A stretch of 64,000 nucleotides of DNA from Nemesobacter sp965249045 (GCA_965249045.1 OZ252213.1:1736001-1800000), one strand, 5' to 3'; shown: positions 17,730 to 27,081, counted from the first letter of the stretch. Made by a program: numbers and translations. Notes: generated from the letters alone by a model not told the origin.

Positions 17730-18842
17730 CTACCGGAAACTCGAAAAATCCGTTCTGAGTTCCCTTCTCATCCGATGTCTTTGCTCTGCAAGCTCAACCA
17801 GCATCTCGAGCATTTCCCCGACGCAAAGTCCGCTTGCCTCCCACAGCTTCGGATACATGCTTATGGGCGTAAAACCCGGGATCGTGTTTATCTCGCTTAC
17901 AAACACCTGTTCCGTATCGGCATCAATCAGAAAATCCACTCTGGCCATACCGGTGCAGCAAAGAGCAGAATAAGAAGCAATAGAGAGAGTTCTGATTCTA
18001 TCCTGAATCTTTTGGTCAAGGTCGCAGGGAATGCGAAATTCCGTGGATTCATCTTGGTACTTCTTTGCGTAATCGTAAAAACTCCCTTCCACAACAAGTT
18101 CCCCGGGAATTGATGCCCGAGGGTCATGGTTCCCTATAACGCTTACTTCCACCTCCCTGAGATTCAATACCGCCCGCTCAACGATCACCCTTTCAGAAAA
18201 ATCAAAAGAAGCCTCCACGGCATCACCAATTACCGCCGGAGAACTCACCTTTGAAACTCCGACCGAAGAGCCAAGGTTCGAGGATTTTACGAAGCAGGGA
18301 AAGCCTATTTCATCTTCCAGACGACGGAGAATTCCTTCTTTATCCTTTTGCCAGCTGGTTTTTGCGAAGCCAAAAAAGGGAACAACCGGAATGCCATTAT
18401 CCCTGAGGATGGTTTTTGAAACTGTCTTGTCAATGCAAAGCGAAGACCCAAGCAAGTCCGCGCCCACGCACGGAACACCCATAAGATCGATGAGACCCTG
18501 TACCGACCCATCCTCGCCGAAGGTTCCGTGAAGAACGGGGAAAACGGCATCCACGGAGAAAATCTCCTTTATCTCTCCTTCGATTATTTCAGCGAAACGG
18601 CCCGGGGGAGAACCGTAGAGCATGGGAACAATCTCGGAGTCGGGAACCAGGGCGGGAGGTTCCCCCTCCGGCCAGTTCTCAAGAAAAGCCCTCTGCCAGC
18701 GGCCCTCTTTCGAAATAAAAATCGGCAACAGGGCGAATTTCGAAGGATCAAGGTTGCTTACGATAAACTTTGAGGAGACAAGAGATACCTCATGCTCAAC
18801 CGAAATCCCACCGAAAAGAACCGCAACGGCTTTTCTGCTCAA
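17730..18842 (-). CDS. ddl: D-alanine--D-alanine ligase
   Basis: Ddl joins two D-alanines with ATP for peptidoglycan precursors. The 370-residue ATP-grasp protein has the N-terminal FGGISVEHEVSLVS motif, PVLHGTFGEDGSVQGL, FVKSSNLGSSVGVSKV and the C-terminal FLIDADTEQVFVSEINTIPG metal/ATP site. The start is a TTG at 18842 with a good GGGAG site 7 nt upstream; no better start exists. The gene stands alone on the minus strand between an EamA transporter and mltD. Confidence 0.95.
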   Translation of the reverse strand: MSRKAVAVLFGGISVEHEVSLVSSKFIVSNLDPSKFALLPIFISKEGRWQRAFLENWPEGEPPALVPDSEIVPMLYGSPPGRFAEIIEGEIKEIFSVDAVFPVLHGTFGEDGSVQGLIDLMGVPCVGADLLGSSLCIDKTVSKTILRDNGIPVVPFFGFAKTSWQKDKEGILRRLEDEIGFPCFVKSSNLGSSVGVSKVSSPAVIGDAVEASFDFSERVIVERAVLNLREVEVSVIGNHDPRASIPGELVVEGSFYDYAKKYQDESTEFRIPCDLDQKIQDRIRTLSIASYSALCCTGMARVDFLIDADTEQVFVSEINTIPGFTPISMYPKLWEASGLCVGEMLEMLVELAEQRHRMRRELRTDFSSFR

Positions 18843-19064
18843 CTCATGACTCCCGGTGTGTTTCAGGAAAAATTTTTAAGAAAAACTTAAGAAAACAAAA
18901 ACCTTACAAGTCTCGTTTCTATGAAATTTCCCACAACATACTTTGATTATTGAAACTATATGGTTAGTATTATTATATAAATAACTGAAGAAAAATAAAC
19001 CGGAAGACTTTCTTCGAGGCATTATTGTTCCCGCCATCGAGCTAAAAATTACGCAAATAATAAT

Positions 19065-20765
19065 ATGGGCAAGTTTACCGCAGACAGAATCAACTCTAGC
19101 CTAACCCTGATACTTTGCGCGGTTTTCACCGTTCTTTTACCGTGGGTTCCCGCTACCGCTTTAAGCCAGGATTTACTGAAACCACGTGTTTCTTTGGAAA
19201 AAGAACAGATCGAATTCATCGAGTTAGCGCAGCGAACTGAAGGAATTGAAGAAATCGGGGAGGCAGATACTGCCGCAGCAACGCGTCTATCCTCTGACCC
19301 TAGCGAACAAACCCCGCAAGTTCACCAGGCACAACCCGAGGCCGGGGAAATCGGGGGAGCAGATAACAATACGGCGGTCCGACCATCTTCTGCCCCTGAC
19401 AAACAAATCCTCCAGGCTAACCAGACAGAACCCGAAACCGAAGCAATCTCGGCGCTCGAGCACGAAGACACTTCACAGGGTTATGAGGACATAGAATTCG
19501 AGATAAAGAGAACCTCAAGGGTTGAGCATTACATCCGCCGGTTCTCAGGAAGAGGAAAGGAAGATTTCGCCATGATTCTCAGACGCTCCGGGAAATTCCT
19601 TCCGGAGATTAGAAAAACGCTTCTCTCCGAGGGGATTCCTTCAGACATCGCGTATCTGCCGCTTATAGAAAGCGGGTTTAACCCCCGCGCCGTTTCTAGA
19701 AGAAACGCCGTCGGTCTCTGGCAATTCATAAGACCGACCGGACTAAGGTACGGACTAAAAGTAAACTATTGGGTAGACGAGAGAATGGACGTCGAGAAAT
19801 CAACCTTGGCGGCCGCCAGATATCTCAAGGAGATGTTTGACGAATTCGGTTCATGGGAACTTGCCCTTGCCGCCTACAACTGCGGAGAGAAGAGGGTGTC
19901 GAAGGCTATCGCCAGAACAGGTTCGACTGACTTCTGGACACTTTCAAGGAAGCTCCCGAGAGAAACAAGGAACTACCTTCCGAAATTCAACGCCGCTTTG
20001 ATAATAGCTAAAAACCCCGAGAAATACGGCTTCAGGATTGCGGAAACGGAGAAAGATTATGAAGCCGTGAGCGTTCCGCCCAGAAAAAGTCTCGCGGAAA
20101 TCGCTAACCTGCTTGACATGGGATACAAGGAAATTTCCAGATACAACCCATCGCTTGTCGGACTTTCCACTCCTCCGGGAGGAGACTATAAGCTCAAGGT
20201 CCCCAAAGGCTATGGGGAGAAACTCGTTTCGGTTCAAAGCGAGGTGGTGGCCCTAAAAGACATTGAAGTTCCTTTCAGGACAAGACCCACAAGATATACG
20301 GTAAAACCGGACGACAGTCTCTGGAAGATAGCTAGGAAATTCGGAACGTCAATCGAGAAACTCAAGTACGCAAATCGCCTCTCCGGCTCAATCATACGTC
20401 CCGGACAGAGGCTTAAGATACCCACAAGAGGAAACGTCATATACGTAAAGCACAGGATCCGTCCTGGGGAAAACATTTACGTCCTGGCGAAAAAATACGG
20501 AACTTCCATTGACGAGATAAAAAAGGCTAACAACCTGAAAGGCTCTCTCATAATAGCGGGAAAAACCCTTTCCATTCCCCAGAGACTTTCCTCCGTTTAC
20601 GTGCCACGGGACGTTCCGAAGAAAATGAGCCACAAAATAATACCCGGCGATACTCTGAGCGAGCTGGCGCTTCGCTACAGGGTATCGGTCTCCCAGATCA
20701 AAAGATGGAACAACTTGTCCTCAACCACTCTGATCGCCGGAAGAAATCTCGTCATTTACAAATAA
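19065..20765 (+). CDS. mltD: MltD-like membrane-bound lytic murein transglycosylase with three LysM domains
   Basis: This periplasmic enzyme cleaves peptidoglycan glycan strands without hydrolysis. The 566-residue protein has an N-terminal signal/anchor (about 12-34), a low-complexity linker with two diverged 32-residue repeats (63-126) and the SLT domain. Catalytic E202 lies in LPLIESGFNP, followed by GLWQFIRPTG and AAYNCGEKRV. Three LysM peptidoglycan-binding modules are at 410-453, 462-505 and 523-565. There is no lipobox, unlike E. coli MltD. No good ribosome site precedes the ATG at 19065. The glycosylase genes follow after 7 nt. Confidence 0.94.
   Translation: MGKFTADRINSSLTLILCAVFTVLLPWVPATALSQDLLKPRVSLEKEQIEFIELAQRTEGIEEIGEADTAAATRLSSDPSEQTPQVHQAQPEAGEIGGADNNTAVRPSSAPDKQILQANQTEPETEAISALEHEDTSQGYEDIEFEIKRTSRVEHYIRRFSGRGKEDFAMILRRSGKFLPEIRKTLLSEGIPSDIAYLPLIESGFNPRAVSRRNAVGLWQFIRPTGLRYGLKVNYWVDERMDVEKSTLAAARYLKEMFDEFGSWELALAAYNCGEKRVSKAIARTGSTDFWTLSRKLPRETRNYLPKFNAALIIAKNPEKYGFRIAETEKDYEAVSVPPRKSLAEIANLLDMGYKEISRYNPSLVGLSTPPGGDYKLKVPKGYGEKLVSVQSEVVALKDIEVPFRTRPTRYTVKPDDSLWKIARKFGTSIEKLKYANRLSGSIIRPGQRLKIPTRGNVIYVKHRIRPGENIYVLAKKYGTSIDEIKKANNLKGSLIIAGKTLSIPQRLSSVYVPRDVPKKMSHKIIPGDTLSELALRYRVSVSQIKRWNNLSSTTLIAGRNLVIYK
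19251..19442 (+). repeat. Diverged 96-bp tandem duplication in the mltD linker
   Basis: Nucleotides 19251-19346 and 19347-19442 encode two 32-residue segments. They share the pattern E-I-G-x-A-D, R-x-S-S, and a glutamine-spaced tail ending P-E. The copies differ at many positions, so the duplication is not recent. Confidence 0.7.
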
Positions 20766-20772
20766 ACCCCGG

Positions 20773-21417
20773 ATGTTGCCAGTACGGTCAATAAGGGAAA
20801 ACCTTCCGAGCAAAGCTCCCGAGATACGCCTCAAGCTCAGGGAATTTGAGAACGTTATCAAAAACGCTTCCGAAGAGGTAATTTTCGAGGAACTGGTTTT
20901 CTGCATATTCACGGCCGGGACAAGCGCCAAGATGGGGCTAAGCGCGATTCGCGCTGTAAGGAGCATACTCCCAAGTGCAAGCGAGGATGAACTCAGAGAG
21001 AGGCTTCGCGGAGTATACAGATTTCCAAACGTGCGCTCAAAACACGTGATCCACACAAGAAACTACCTCGCCCGCCAGTACGGACTTAAGCTAAGGCCAC
21101 TTCTTCTCTCCTTTGAAGATCCGATTGAGAGAAGAGATTTTCTTGCACTTAACAGAGACGTAAAAGGACTTGGTTTCAAGGAAGCAAGCCATTTTCTAAG
21201 AAACGTCGGTTTTCGCGGCTACGCAATACTTGATAAGCACATACTCCAGTGCCTTTTCGAACTCGGTATAACGGAATCTGCCCGGGCGCCGCACTCAAGG
21301 TCGAAATACGTTGAGATTGAAAAGAAGTTCAAGAGATTCTCGGAGAAAAACGGATTTGATTTTGATGAAATGGATCTGTTTCTTTGGAGTGAAAAAACAG
21401 GCGAAATACTGAAATAA
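20773..21417 (+). CDS. ogg: 8-oxoguanine DNA glycosylase/lyase, Ogg2 type
   Basis: This is a base-excision repair enzyme of the compact Ogg2 family, best known from archaea, which removes 8-oxoguanine and nicks the abasic site. The 214-residue product keeps the HhH-GPD core: catalytic lysine K136 in GLGFKEASHFLRN and D154 in YAILDKHIL. Their 18-residue spacing is the same as I recall for the M. jannaschii enzyme. Gly/Arg-rich ends suggest DNA contact. It starts 7 nt after mltD and is followed 25 nt later by a diverged paralogue. Function is assigned with good confidence because both catalytic residues are present. Confidence 0.88.
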   Translation: MLPVRSIRENLPSKAPEIRLKLREFENVIKNASEEVIFEELVFCIFTAGTSAKMGLSAIRAVRSILPSASEDELRERLRGVYRFPNVRSKHVIHTRNYLARQYGLKLRPLLLSFEDPIERRDFLALNRDVKGLGFKEASHFLRNVGFRGYAILDKHILQCLFELGITESARAPHSRSKYVEIEKKFKRFSEKNGFDFDEMDLFLWSEKTGEILK

Positions 21418-21442
21418 CGCCTCGAAAAACAGGGGCCTCCGG

Positions 21443-22093
21443 ATGACTGAAAAAGAAAAGCGAGAACTCCTCGAACTTTACGAGCTTAAAAAAGAAGAAA
21501 TAAGGAACCGGCTTTTGGAATTCAAAGAAGCTTTTCGAGAGGCCGGCGACCACCAGATCTTCCACGAACTTTCATTCTGCATACTGAGTTCGGGGGTCGG
21601 TCCCAAAATAGCAGGTCAATGCATGAGGGCCATAGGAGAGAAACTCGTGGACGGAGAAGAAAATGAACTGCTAAGCAGCCTTGAAGCAATTCACAAATAT
21701 GCCGAGAACGTGTCCCGCTATATTGTTTTTACCAGAGGATATCTTAAAAAAGAACACGGATTTCTTCTGAAATCACTTGTCAGTTCCTTTGAAGACAGGG
21801 TGGAAAGAAGAGACTTTTTCGCGAAAAACCCCGGGATCAAAGGGCTCGGATACGTACAGGCAAGCCATTTTCTAAGGAACCTGGGATTTCCCGATTACGC
21901 GATTCTTGACCGAAACAACATAACATCTCTTTTTGAACTGGGAATTATAAGCGAGGCAAAATATCCCCTGACAAAAAAAAGATACCTTGAAACCGAGAAC
22001 CTGATGACGGATTCCGCACACCAACTGGGAATGAGTCTTGATGAATTTGACCTGCTTCTTTGGTCAAGGAAAAGAAAATATGTCCCGAGATAA
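21443..22093 (+). CDS. Ogg2-like glycosylase paralogue lacking the catalytic lysine
   Basis: This is a tandem paralogue of the preceding ogg gene, 216 residues, similar along its whole length (ERRDFF, IKGLGY, ASHFLRNLGF, YAILDR, FELGII, DEFDLLLWS). At the catalytic position it has V138-Q139 where the partner has K136-E137, and the following DKHIL reads DRNNI. The aspartate D156 is kept. Without the lysine the lyase and glycosylase chemistry of the family should fail. It may bind damaged DNA, pair with the active copy, or have changed substrate. The frame is intact with normal codon use, so it is not a decaying pseudogene. It ends 2 nt from the convergent PIG-L gene. Confidence 0.8.
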   Translation: MTEKEKRELLELYELKKEEIRNRLLEFKEAFREAGDHQIFHELSFCILSSGVGPKIAGQCMRAIGEKLVDGEENELLSSLEAIHKYAENVSRYIVFTRGYLKKEHGFLLKSLVSSFEDRVERRDFFAKNPGIKGLGYVQASHFLRNLGFPDYAILDRNNITSLFELGIISEAKYPLTKKRYLETENLMTDSAHQLGMSLDEFDLLLWSRKRKYVPR

Positions 22094-22095
22094 GA

Positions 22096-22761
22096 TCAAC
22101 CGGAATCACACTTTATAAAGACCTCAGCCCAAAGCGGTGCGAATCCGTCCGCGGTATCGTGAAAAGCCCCCCTGTACCTGTTAAGACCCATTATGCCGTC
22201 GGTGTAGTCCTTGTAGGCCGTCTGGCTTCTGTGAGCTTCGATCGCCTGGCGCTTGCGGTCGGCAAAAGACGTTATGTCCTCGATACGGTCGTATGAGGGA
22301 AAAGGTGTCCATACTTCATAAAACCAGCATTCGCACTCAAAAGCACCTGCGTTGGTCGCGGCGCTCAGACAACCAAGCGTCAGTCGGGAAACTGTTCTGT
22401 GGGTTTTGTGCTTGTCAATTTCGGGATGGGGGATGTATATCTCATTTGGACAGAGCTTCGTTATTATTTCCTCCATCCTAGAACTGAATTCACGCTTGTT
22501 CGCTTCAGATTCCATATCTGCAAAACCAAGAAGGGAAAGCTCCACCCCAAGTGCCCTTGAAGATTCCCTGACTTCCCGCTCCCTCATCCGTATAAGTTCC
22601 TCCCGCGTAATACCCCTCGGGTTTGCGCTTCTCCTCCCATCGGTAACGACAACGGAAATCACGTCCATACCTTTTTCCAGAAGCAGGCACGCCGTTCCTC
22701 CCATGCCTATCTCAAGGTCATCGGGATGCGGGGAAATTATAAGGGCTTTTGCGTCGGACAT
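22096..22761 (-). CDS. PIG-L/LmbE family deacetylase
   Basis: This is a zinc-dependent N-acetylglucosaminyl deacetylase family protein of 221 residues. The metal-binding ISPHPDDLEIGMGG motif lies near the N-terminus and the second motif HPEIDKHKTHR in the middle. Family members deacetylate GlcNAc-linked small molecules, such as bacillithiol or mycothiol precursors and antibiotics. No bacillithiol partner is adjacent, so the substrate is open. The ATG at 22761 preceded by GGAGAA is preferred over an upstream in-frame start at 22782. It is divergent from gatB. Confidence 0.88.
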   Translation of the reverse strand: MSDAKALIISPHPDDLEIGMGGTACLLLEKGMDVISVVVTDGRRSANPRGITREELIRMREREVRESSRALGVELSLLGFADMESEANKREFSSRMEEIITKLCPNEIYIPHPEIDKHKTHRTVSRLTLGCLSAATNAGAFECECWFYEVWTPFPSYDRIEDITSFADRKRQAIEAHRSQTAYKDYTDGIMGLNRYRGAFHDTADGFAPLWAEVFIKCDSG

Positions 22762-22868
22762 ATGAATTCTCCGTAATAACAATACTTCCGGAACTTATAT
22801 GGGTCGTAAATGATTATACAATGAAGCGTGAATTTGTGCGCCCCAGTTCAGAACGAAGATACAAATAC

Positions 22869-22885
22869 GCAACCCCAGGGGTTGC
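22869..22885. promoter_or_regulatory. 17-nt perfect palindrome at the gatB promoter
   Basis: GCAACCCC-A-GGGGTTGC is a perfect inverted repeat that runs into the -35 box of the gatB promoter (22882). Its position suggests an operator, or a hairpin in the transcript of the divergent direction. No regulator can be named. Confidence 0.4.
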
Positions 22886-22909
22886 CTGTGGGCCAAGCGC
22901 ATATATAAT
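22882..22909 (+). promoter_or_regulatory. Sigma-70 promoter for gatB
   Basis: TTGCCT (22882-22887) and a perfect TATAAT (22904-22909) are spaced by 16 nt. The start would lie near 22916, about 40 nt before the gatB ATG. Confidence 0.6.
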
Positions 22910-22954
22910 TTTCGCTCAGTTATCTTTATTAAATTCCCCCTGAAGGAACAACCA

Positions 22955-24385
22955 ATGGAATACGAAGCGGTAATCGGTCTTGAAGTGCATGCGCAACTTG
23001 CCACCAAATCCAAGATATTTTCTTCTTCCTCAACCAAATTCGGAAGTCCTCCCAATTCCCAGGTGAACCCGGTCTGTCTTGGAATGCCGGGGGTGCTGCC
23101 GGTTTTCAACGAAAAAGTTCTTGAGTACGCGATAAGGGCAGGATTGGCAACCAACTGCGAAATTGCCCAAAAATCCAGATTCGCAAGGAAGAATTATTTC
23201 TACCCGGATCTTCCGAAAGGCTACCAGATTTCCCAGTACGATGAACCACTGTGTCTTCGGGGGCACCTTGAGATAGATTTGGGGGACGGCAAAAAGAAGA
23301 TCAGGATAACCCGCATACACCTTGAAGAAGACGCAGGGAAACTCGTGCACGAATATTCCAACTTCGAGAGCCACGTGGACCTTAACAGGGCCGGAGTGCC
23401 CCTTGTGGAAATAGTGAGCGAGCCCGACATCTCAACCGCCGAAGAAGCGGTTGAATACGTAAAGAAACTGAGGACAATATTGAGATATCTCGAGGTTTGC
23501 GACGGGAACATGGAGGAAGGAAGCCTGCGCTGCGACGCAAACGTTTCCTTGCGACCGGTAGGGCAAAGCAAACTTGGAACGAAAACCGAGATCAAGAATC
23601 TGAATTCCTTCCGCTTCATACAAAGAGCCATAGAATATGAAACAAACAGGCAGGAGGCAGTTCTGCGAAGCGGGAAGAAAGTGGTTCAGGAAACAAGGCT
23701 TTTTGACTCCCAAAAAGGGGTTACGTTCCCGATGAGATCAAAAGAAGAAGCTCATGACTACAGGTATTTCCCAGACCCTGATCTTTTGCCGGTTGTAGTG
23801 GAAGAGGATTACTTAGAAGAAATCCGTCTTTCCCTTCCAGAGCTACCCGACGAAAAACTTAACAGGTTTGTGAATGAATTCTCCATATCGAGAAATGATG
23901 CGGAAACGCTTTCATCCTCAAGACCGCTTGCGGAATACTTTGAAGAGTGTGCAGAACACGCAAATGACAAAAAGGCGGCAAGCAACTGGATTTTAAACGA
24001 ACTTCTAAGAGAAGTTGAAAACGAGGACAATATAAGGGGATTCCCCGTTAAACCCGAGGACCTCGCCGAACTATTAAACCTTCTCGGAGACGGAAAAATA
24101 AACCGCAAAACCGCTAAAGAAATATTCTCCGAGATGATTAGTGGGGGTAAAGGCGCCGAAGAAATAGTCACGGAGAAGGGACTTACCCAGATCACGGATG
24201 AAGATGAGATCTCTTCGATTATAAGAAAAGTAATAGAAGAAAATTCTAAGGAAGTTGAAAGATACAGAGGCGGTAATACAAAGCTTCTGGCTTTTTTCGT
24301 CGGTCAGGTGATGAAGGCGACAAAAGGAAAAGCCAACCCCGCAATCGTAAACGAAACTCTTAGAGAATTGCTTGAAGAGGAATAA
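22955..24385 (+). CDS. gatB: Asp/Glu-tRNA amidotransferase subunit B
   Basis: GatB is the kinase/tRNA-binding subunit of GatCAB, which converts Glu-tRNA(Gln) and Asp-tRNA(Asn) to the amide forms. The 476-residue protein has the GLEVHAQLATKSKIF start, the zinc/kinase core around VCDGNMEEGSLRCDANVS and TEIKNLNSF, and the C-terminal helical and YqeY-like tail. The tail includes GGNTKLLAFFVGQVM. AAGGA precedes the ATG. gatA and gatC are not in the window, so the complex is encoded at split loci. The convergent nuoF ends 25 nt away. Confidence 0.96.
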   Translation: MEYEAVIGLEVHAQLATKSKIFSSSSTKFGSPPNSQVNPVCLGMPGVLPVFNEKVLEYAIRAGLATNCEIAQKSRFARKNYFYPDLPKGYQISQYDEPLCLRGHLEIDLGDGKKKIRITRIHLEEDAGKLVHEYSNFESHVDLNRAGVPLVEIVSEPDISTAEEAVEYVKKLRTILRYLEVCDGNMEEGSLRCDANVSLRPVGQSKLGTKTEIKNLNSFRFIQRAIEYETNRQEAVLRSGKKVVQETRLFDSQKGVTFPMRSKEEAHDYRYFPDPDLLPVVVEEDYLEEIRLSLPELPDEKLNRFVNEFSISRNDAETLSSSRPLAEYFEECAEHANDKKAASNWILNELLREVENEDNIRGFPVKPEDLAELLNLLGDGKINRKTAKEIFSEMISGGKGAEEIVTEKGLTQITDEDEISSIIRKVIEENSKEVERYRGGNTKLLAFFVGQVMKATKGKANPAIVNETLRELLEEE

Positions 24386-24410
24386 CTAAACACCCCCGTA
24401 ATATTTCCTC

Positions 24411-25673
24411 TCAGCCTGAAGGTTGCCCTCTTTTTATCTGCTCCTCAAACTCGTCCCTGAATTTTCTCACTATCGAGTCAACAGGCATGGCGCAACCGTC
24501 TGCAAGAGCGCATATGGTCGTTCCCCTCATCTGCGAGCATGCGTCAAGTATTATGTCGATGTATTCGATAGACCCTTTACCTTCGTCAATCTCTCTCAGT
24601 ATCTTTTCAAGCCACCACGTTCCTTCCCTGCACTGAACGCATTGCCCGCACGACTCATCCCTGTAGAAATGGGCAAGATTCTGGGCTACTTTCACCATGC
24701 TCACCGTTTCATCCATCACGGTTACTCCAGCCGTTCCGAGCATGGAACCCGCGGCCGCTATGGAATCGAAATCCATCGCGATGTCCAGCTCATCCGCGGA
24801 AAAAACCGCGGAAGAAGAACCGCCGGGAGAAACAGCCTTTATTCTCCTTCCCCCGAGAACTCCTCCGCCGTACTCTTCAATCAGCTCAAGAAGGTTTATT
24901 CCGAGGGGAAGTTCGTAAAGCCCGGGGTTGGTTACGTGCCCGCTTAACCCGAAAATCTTGGTTCCCGTGTTTCTTGGAGTACCTATTGAGGCAAACCAAT
25001 CCGCCCCGTTGTTTATTATATGCGGAACGCAAGCGAGCGTCTCCACGTTATTAACTATGGTGGGACAGCCGAAAAGGCCTATCTGGGCCGGGAACGGAGG
25101 TTTTGGTCTCGGCTCTCCCTTCTTTCCCTCTATCGACTCAAGAAGACCGGTTTCCTCTCCGCATATGTAGGCGCCGGCGCCGATGTATAGCTTGATATCG
25201 ATATCAAAACTGCTTAGGAGTATGTTTGTGCCGAGATAACCGTGTGCGTAAGCTTCGTCTAGGGCCTGCTGTATCCTTTTGGCTCCGTAGGGCATCTCTC
25301 CTCTTATGTATATGTAGGCTTTGTGGGATCGGATAGCGTAGCAGGCAATTATTATGCCCTCAATCATCTGGTGAGGATCTTTTTCCAGGATCTCCCTGTC
25401 TTTGAAGCTTCCGGGTTCGCTTTCATCGGCATTGCAGCAGAGATAAACGGGTTTCTTGGAATCAGGCGGGACGAAACTCCACTTTATTCCCGCCGGAAAA
25501 CCAGCCCCTCCCCTTCCTCGAAGACCCGATTTTTTGACTACGTCGGTTATATCCCCCGGAGCCATTCCAAGAGCCTTCCTGAGTGCTGAATATCCACCCG
25601 AGGAAAGATATGACTCGATAGTGTAGGAGTCAGGCCTATCAACGTAATTTCTTATAATTCTCTGCTCAGGCAT
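24411..25673 (-). CDS. nuoF: NADH-quinone oxidoreductase subunit F
   Basis: NuoF is the NADH- and FMN-binding subunit of respiratory complex I. The 420-residue product has the nucleotide-binding GLRGRGGAGFPAGIKW segment, CNADESEPGSFKDRE for FMN, the GAGAYICGEET segment and the [4Fe-4S] N3 ligands in SCGQCVQCREGTWW. A final cysteine lies in TTICALADGCA. It stands alone here: nuoE and nuoG are absent, and nuoABCD and nuoN lie 20-26 kb away. It is nonetheless intact. Confidence 0.96.
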   Translation of the reverse strand: MPEQRIIRNYVDRPDSYTIESYLSSGGYSALRKALGMAPGDITDVVKKSGLRGRGGAGFPAGIKWSFVPPDSKKPVYLCCNADESEPGSFKDREILEKDPHQMIEGIIIACYAIRSHKAYIYIRGEMPYGAKRIQQALDEAYAHGYLGTNILLSSFDIDIKLYIGAGAYICGEETGLLESIEGKKGEPRPKPPFPAQIGLFGCPTIVNNVETLACVPHIINNGADWFASIGTPRNTGTKIFGLSGHVTNPGLYELPLGINLLELIEEYGGGVLGGRRIKAVSPGGSSSAVFSADELDIAMDFDSIAAAGSMLGTAGVTVMDETVSMVKVAQNLAHFYRDESCGQCVQCREGTWWLEKILREIDEGKGSIEYIDIILDACSQMRGTTICALADGCAMPVDSIVRKFRDEFEEQIKRGQPSG

Positions 25674-25801
25674 TTTCGAGTCCGGTTAAAGCAACTTCTA
25701 AATGGAAAAAAAGATAAGTACGGATAAATATTAAATGCGATTGCCGGAATTTTTCAAGAAAAAACGGAAAAAATAAGAGCACGCACAAAAAAGTCTCACG
25801 T

Positions 25802-27016
25802 TCACCGCACCTGCGGCGCTTTTTCCTCAAGGAGTATATCCGCCACATGCTTGGCAAATGACATCGAAGAGGTAAAAGCGGGCGATATTGCGTTTAACAC
25901 GTGAAGACTGTCCCCTTCTGCGAAGACAACGTAGTCCATCACGAATTTTTTCTCTTTCCAGTCCACAAGCTGTGAACGGATGCCTGTTTTCGCGGAGGAG
26001 GTAAGATTGCGGGGAAGAAGCGCGGGAACCAGCTTTTTGGCCTCGGAGTAGAAGTGCCACCCCAGATATTTTTTTGCCTCGGAAAACGCGTTTGCCCTGA
26101 AGCCGCTGTCGCTCATGAACATCGATGCGTTTCTGTAAAGAAAGCGAAACGACTCAAGTCCCAGATCCTCAAGAAATCCGTAGCTCTCCCTTCCGAGAAC
26201 CGGCACGGCTGTAGGGCCGATAAAGACCTGCCCCGAAGTGCTCCTTGTAAAGTGCACCCCCAGAAAAGGCATCCTCGCGTCGGGAACCGGGTAGATATTG
26301 CCGCGGACAAGATAAGAGCTTTTTTCGGTAAGTTCCCTGTAGGAACCCATAAAAGGAATTGATCTGTATCTAAGACCTACTCCGAAATGGCGTGCCACTA
26401 CGTCCGCGTGGAGCCCCGCAGCGTTTATGAGTTTTCCGTAACTTACGTCTCCCCTGCTTGTAAGAGCGACGCGATCCTCTTTTTTTCCGATAAAAGCCGT
26501 ATCAAAAAGCACACGGGCTTTTCCGGTTCTTTTAACTTCGGAGTAAAGGGCCTCCAGAACCCCCAGGGGGTCAAACACGGATGTCGCCGGAGAATATATG
26601 GCTTTCTCAAACGTAACGGCATGAGGTTCTATCTCCGCAAGCTCTTTTTCATCAACAAGATACGATTCCACTCCGTTTCTTTTTGCTCTCTGCTGGAGTT
26701 CCAAGAGTCCCTCAAGCTTCTCCTCAGAGTCCACCACGATGACCTTGCCGCACTCAGATATAGCAACTCCGTTCTCCCGGCAGAAATCCCTCATCAACCG
26801 GTTTCCCTCAATGCAGTACTTTGCCTTGAGAGAATCAGGCGCATAATATATCCCGGCATGAAGAACACCGCTGTTTCGACCGCTTGAGTGCGCCCCGAGA
26901 CTTTTTTCCTTTTCCAAAACAAGAATGTTCTTACAACCGCGCAGAAGAAGTTCTTTTGTGATGGCAAGACCCACAATTCCTCCGCCCACAACAAGAAAAT
27001 CGCAACTTTTCTCCAT
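25802..27016 (-). CDS. lhgO: L-2-hydroxyglutarate oxidase-like FAD enzyme
   Basis: The 404-residue DAO-family flavoprotein begins with the FAD motif VVGGGIVGLAITKELL, followed by EKEKSLGAHSSGRNSGVLHAGIYY. That second stretch is the hallmark of the LhgO/L2HGDH group, which oxidises L-2-hydroxyglutarate and feeds electrons to quinones. The C-terminus (ISPAFTSSMSFAKHVAD) also fits. The ATG at 27016 is chosen over an open frame reaching 27103. It is divergent from carD, sharing an 79-bp region. A broader DAO-type oxidase role cannot be excluded. Confidence 0.88.
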   Translation of the reverse strand: MEKSCDFLVVGGGIVGLAITKELLLRGCKNILVLEKEKSLGAHSSGRNSGVLHAGIYYAPDSLKAKYCIEGNRLMRDFCRENGVAISECGKVIVVDSEEKLEGLLELQQRAKRNGVESYLVDEKELAEIEPHAVTFEKAIYSPATSVFDPLGVLEALYSEVKRTGKARVLFDTAFIGKKEDRVALTSRGDVSYGKLINAAGLHADVVARHFGVGLRYRSIPFMGSYRELTEKSSYLVRGNIYPVPDARMPFLGVHFTRSTSGQVFIGPTAVPVLGRESYGFLEDLGLESFRFLYRNASMFMSDSGFRANAFSEAKKYLGWHFYSEAKKLVPALLPRNLTSSAKTGIRSQLVDWKEKKFVMDYVVFAEGDSLHVLNAISPAFTSSMSFAKHVADILLEEKAPQVR

Positions 27017-27081
27017 TACTCCAACCCTTCTCACCCGTTTTCTGGTAAATCGACCGTAAATCAGGTAGATTATCGGTTTTG

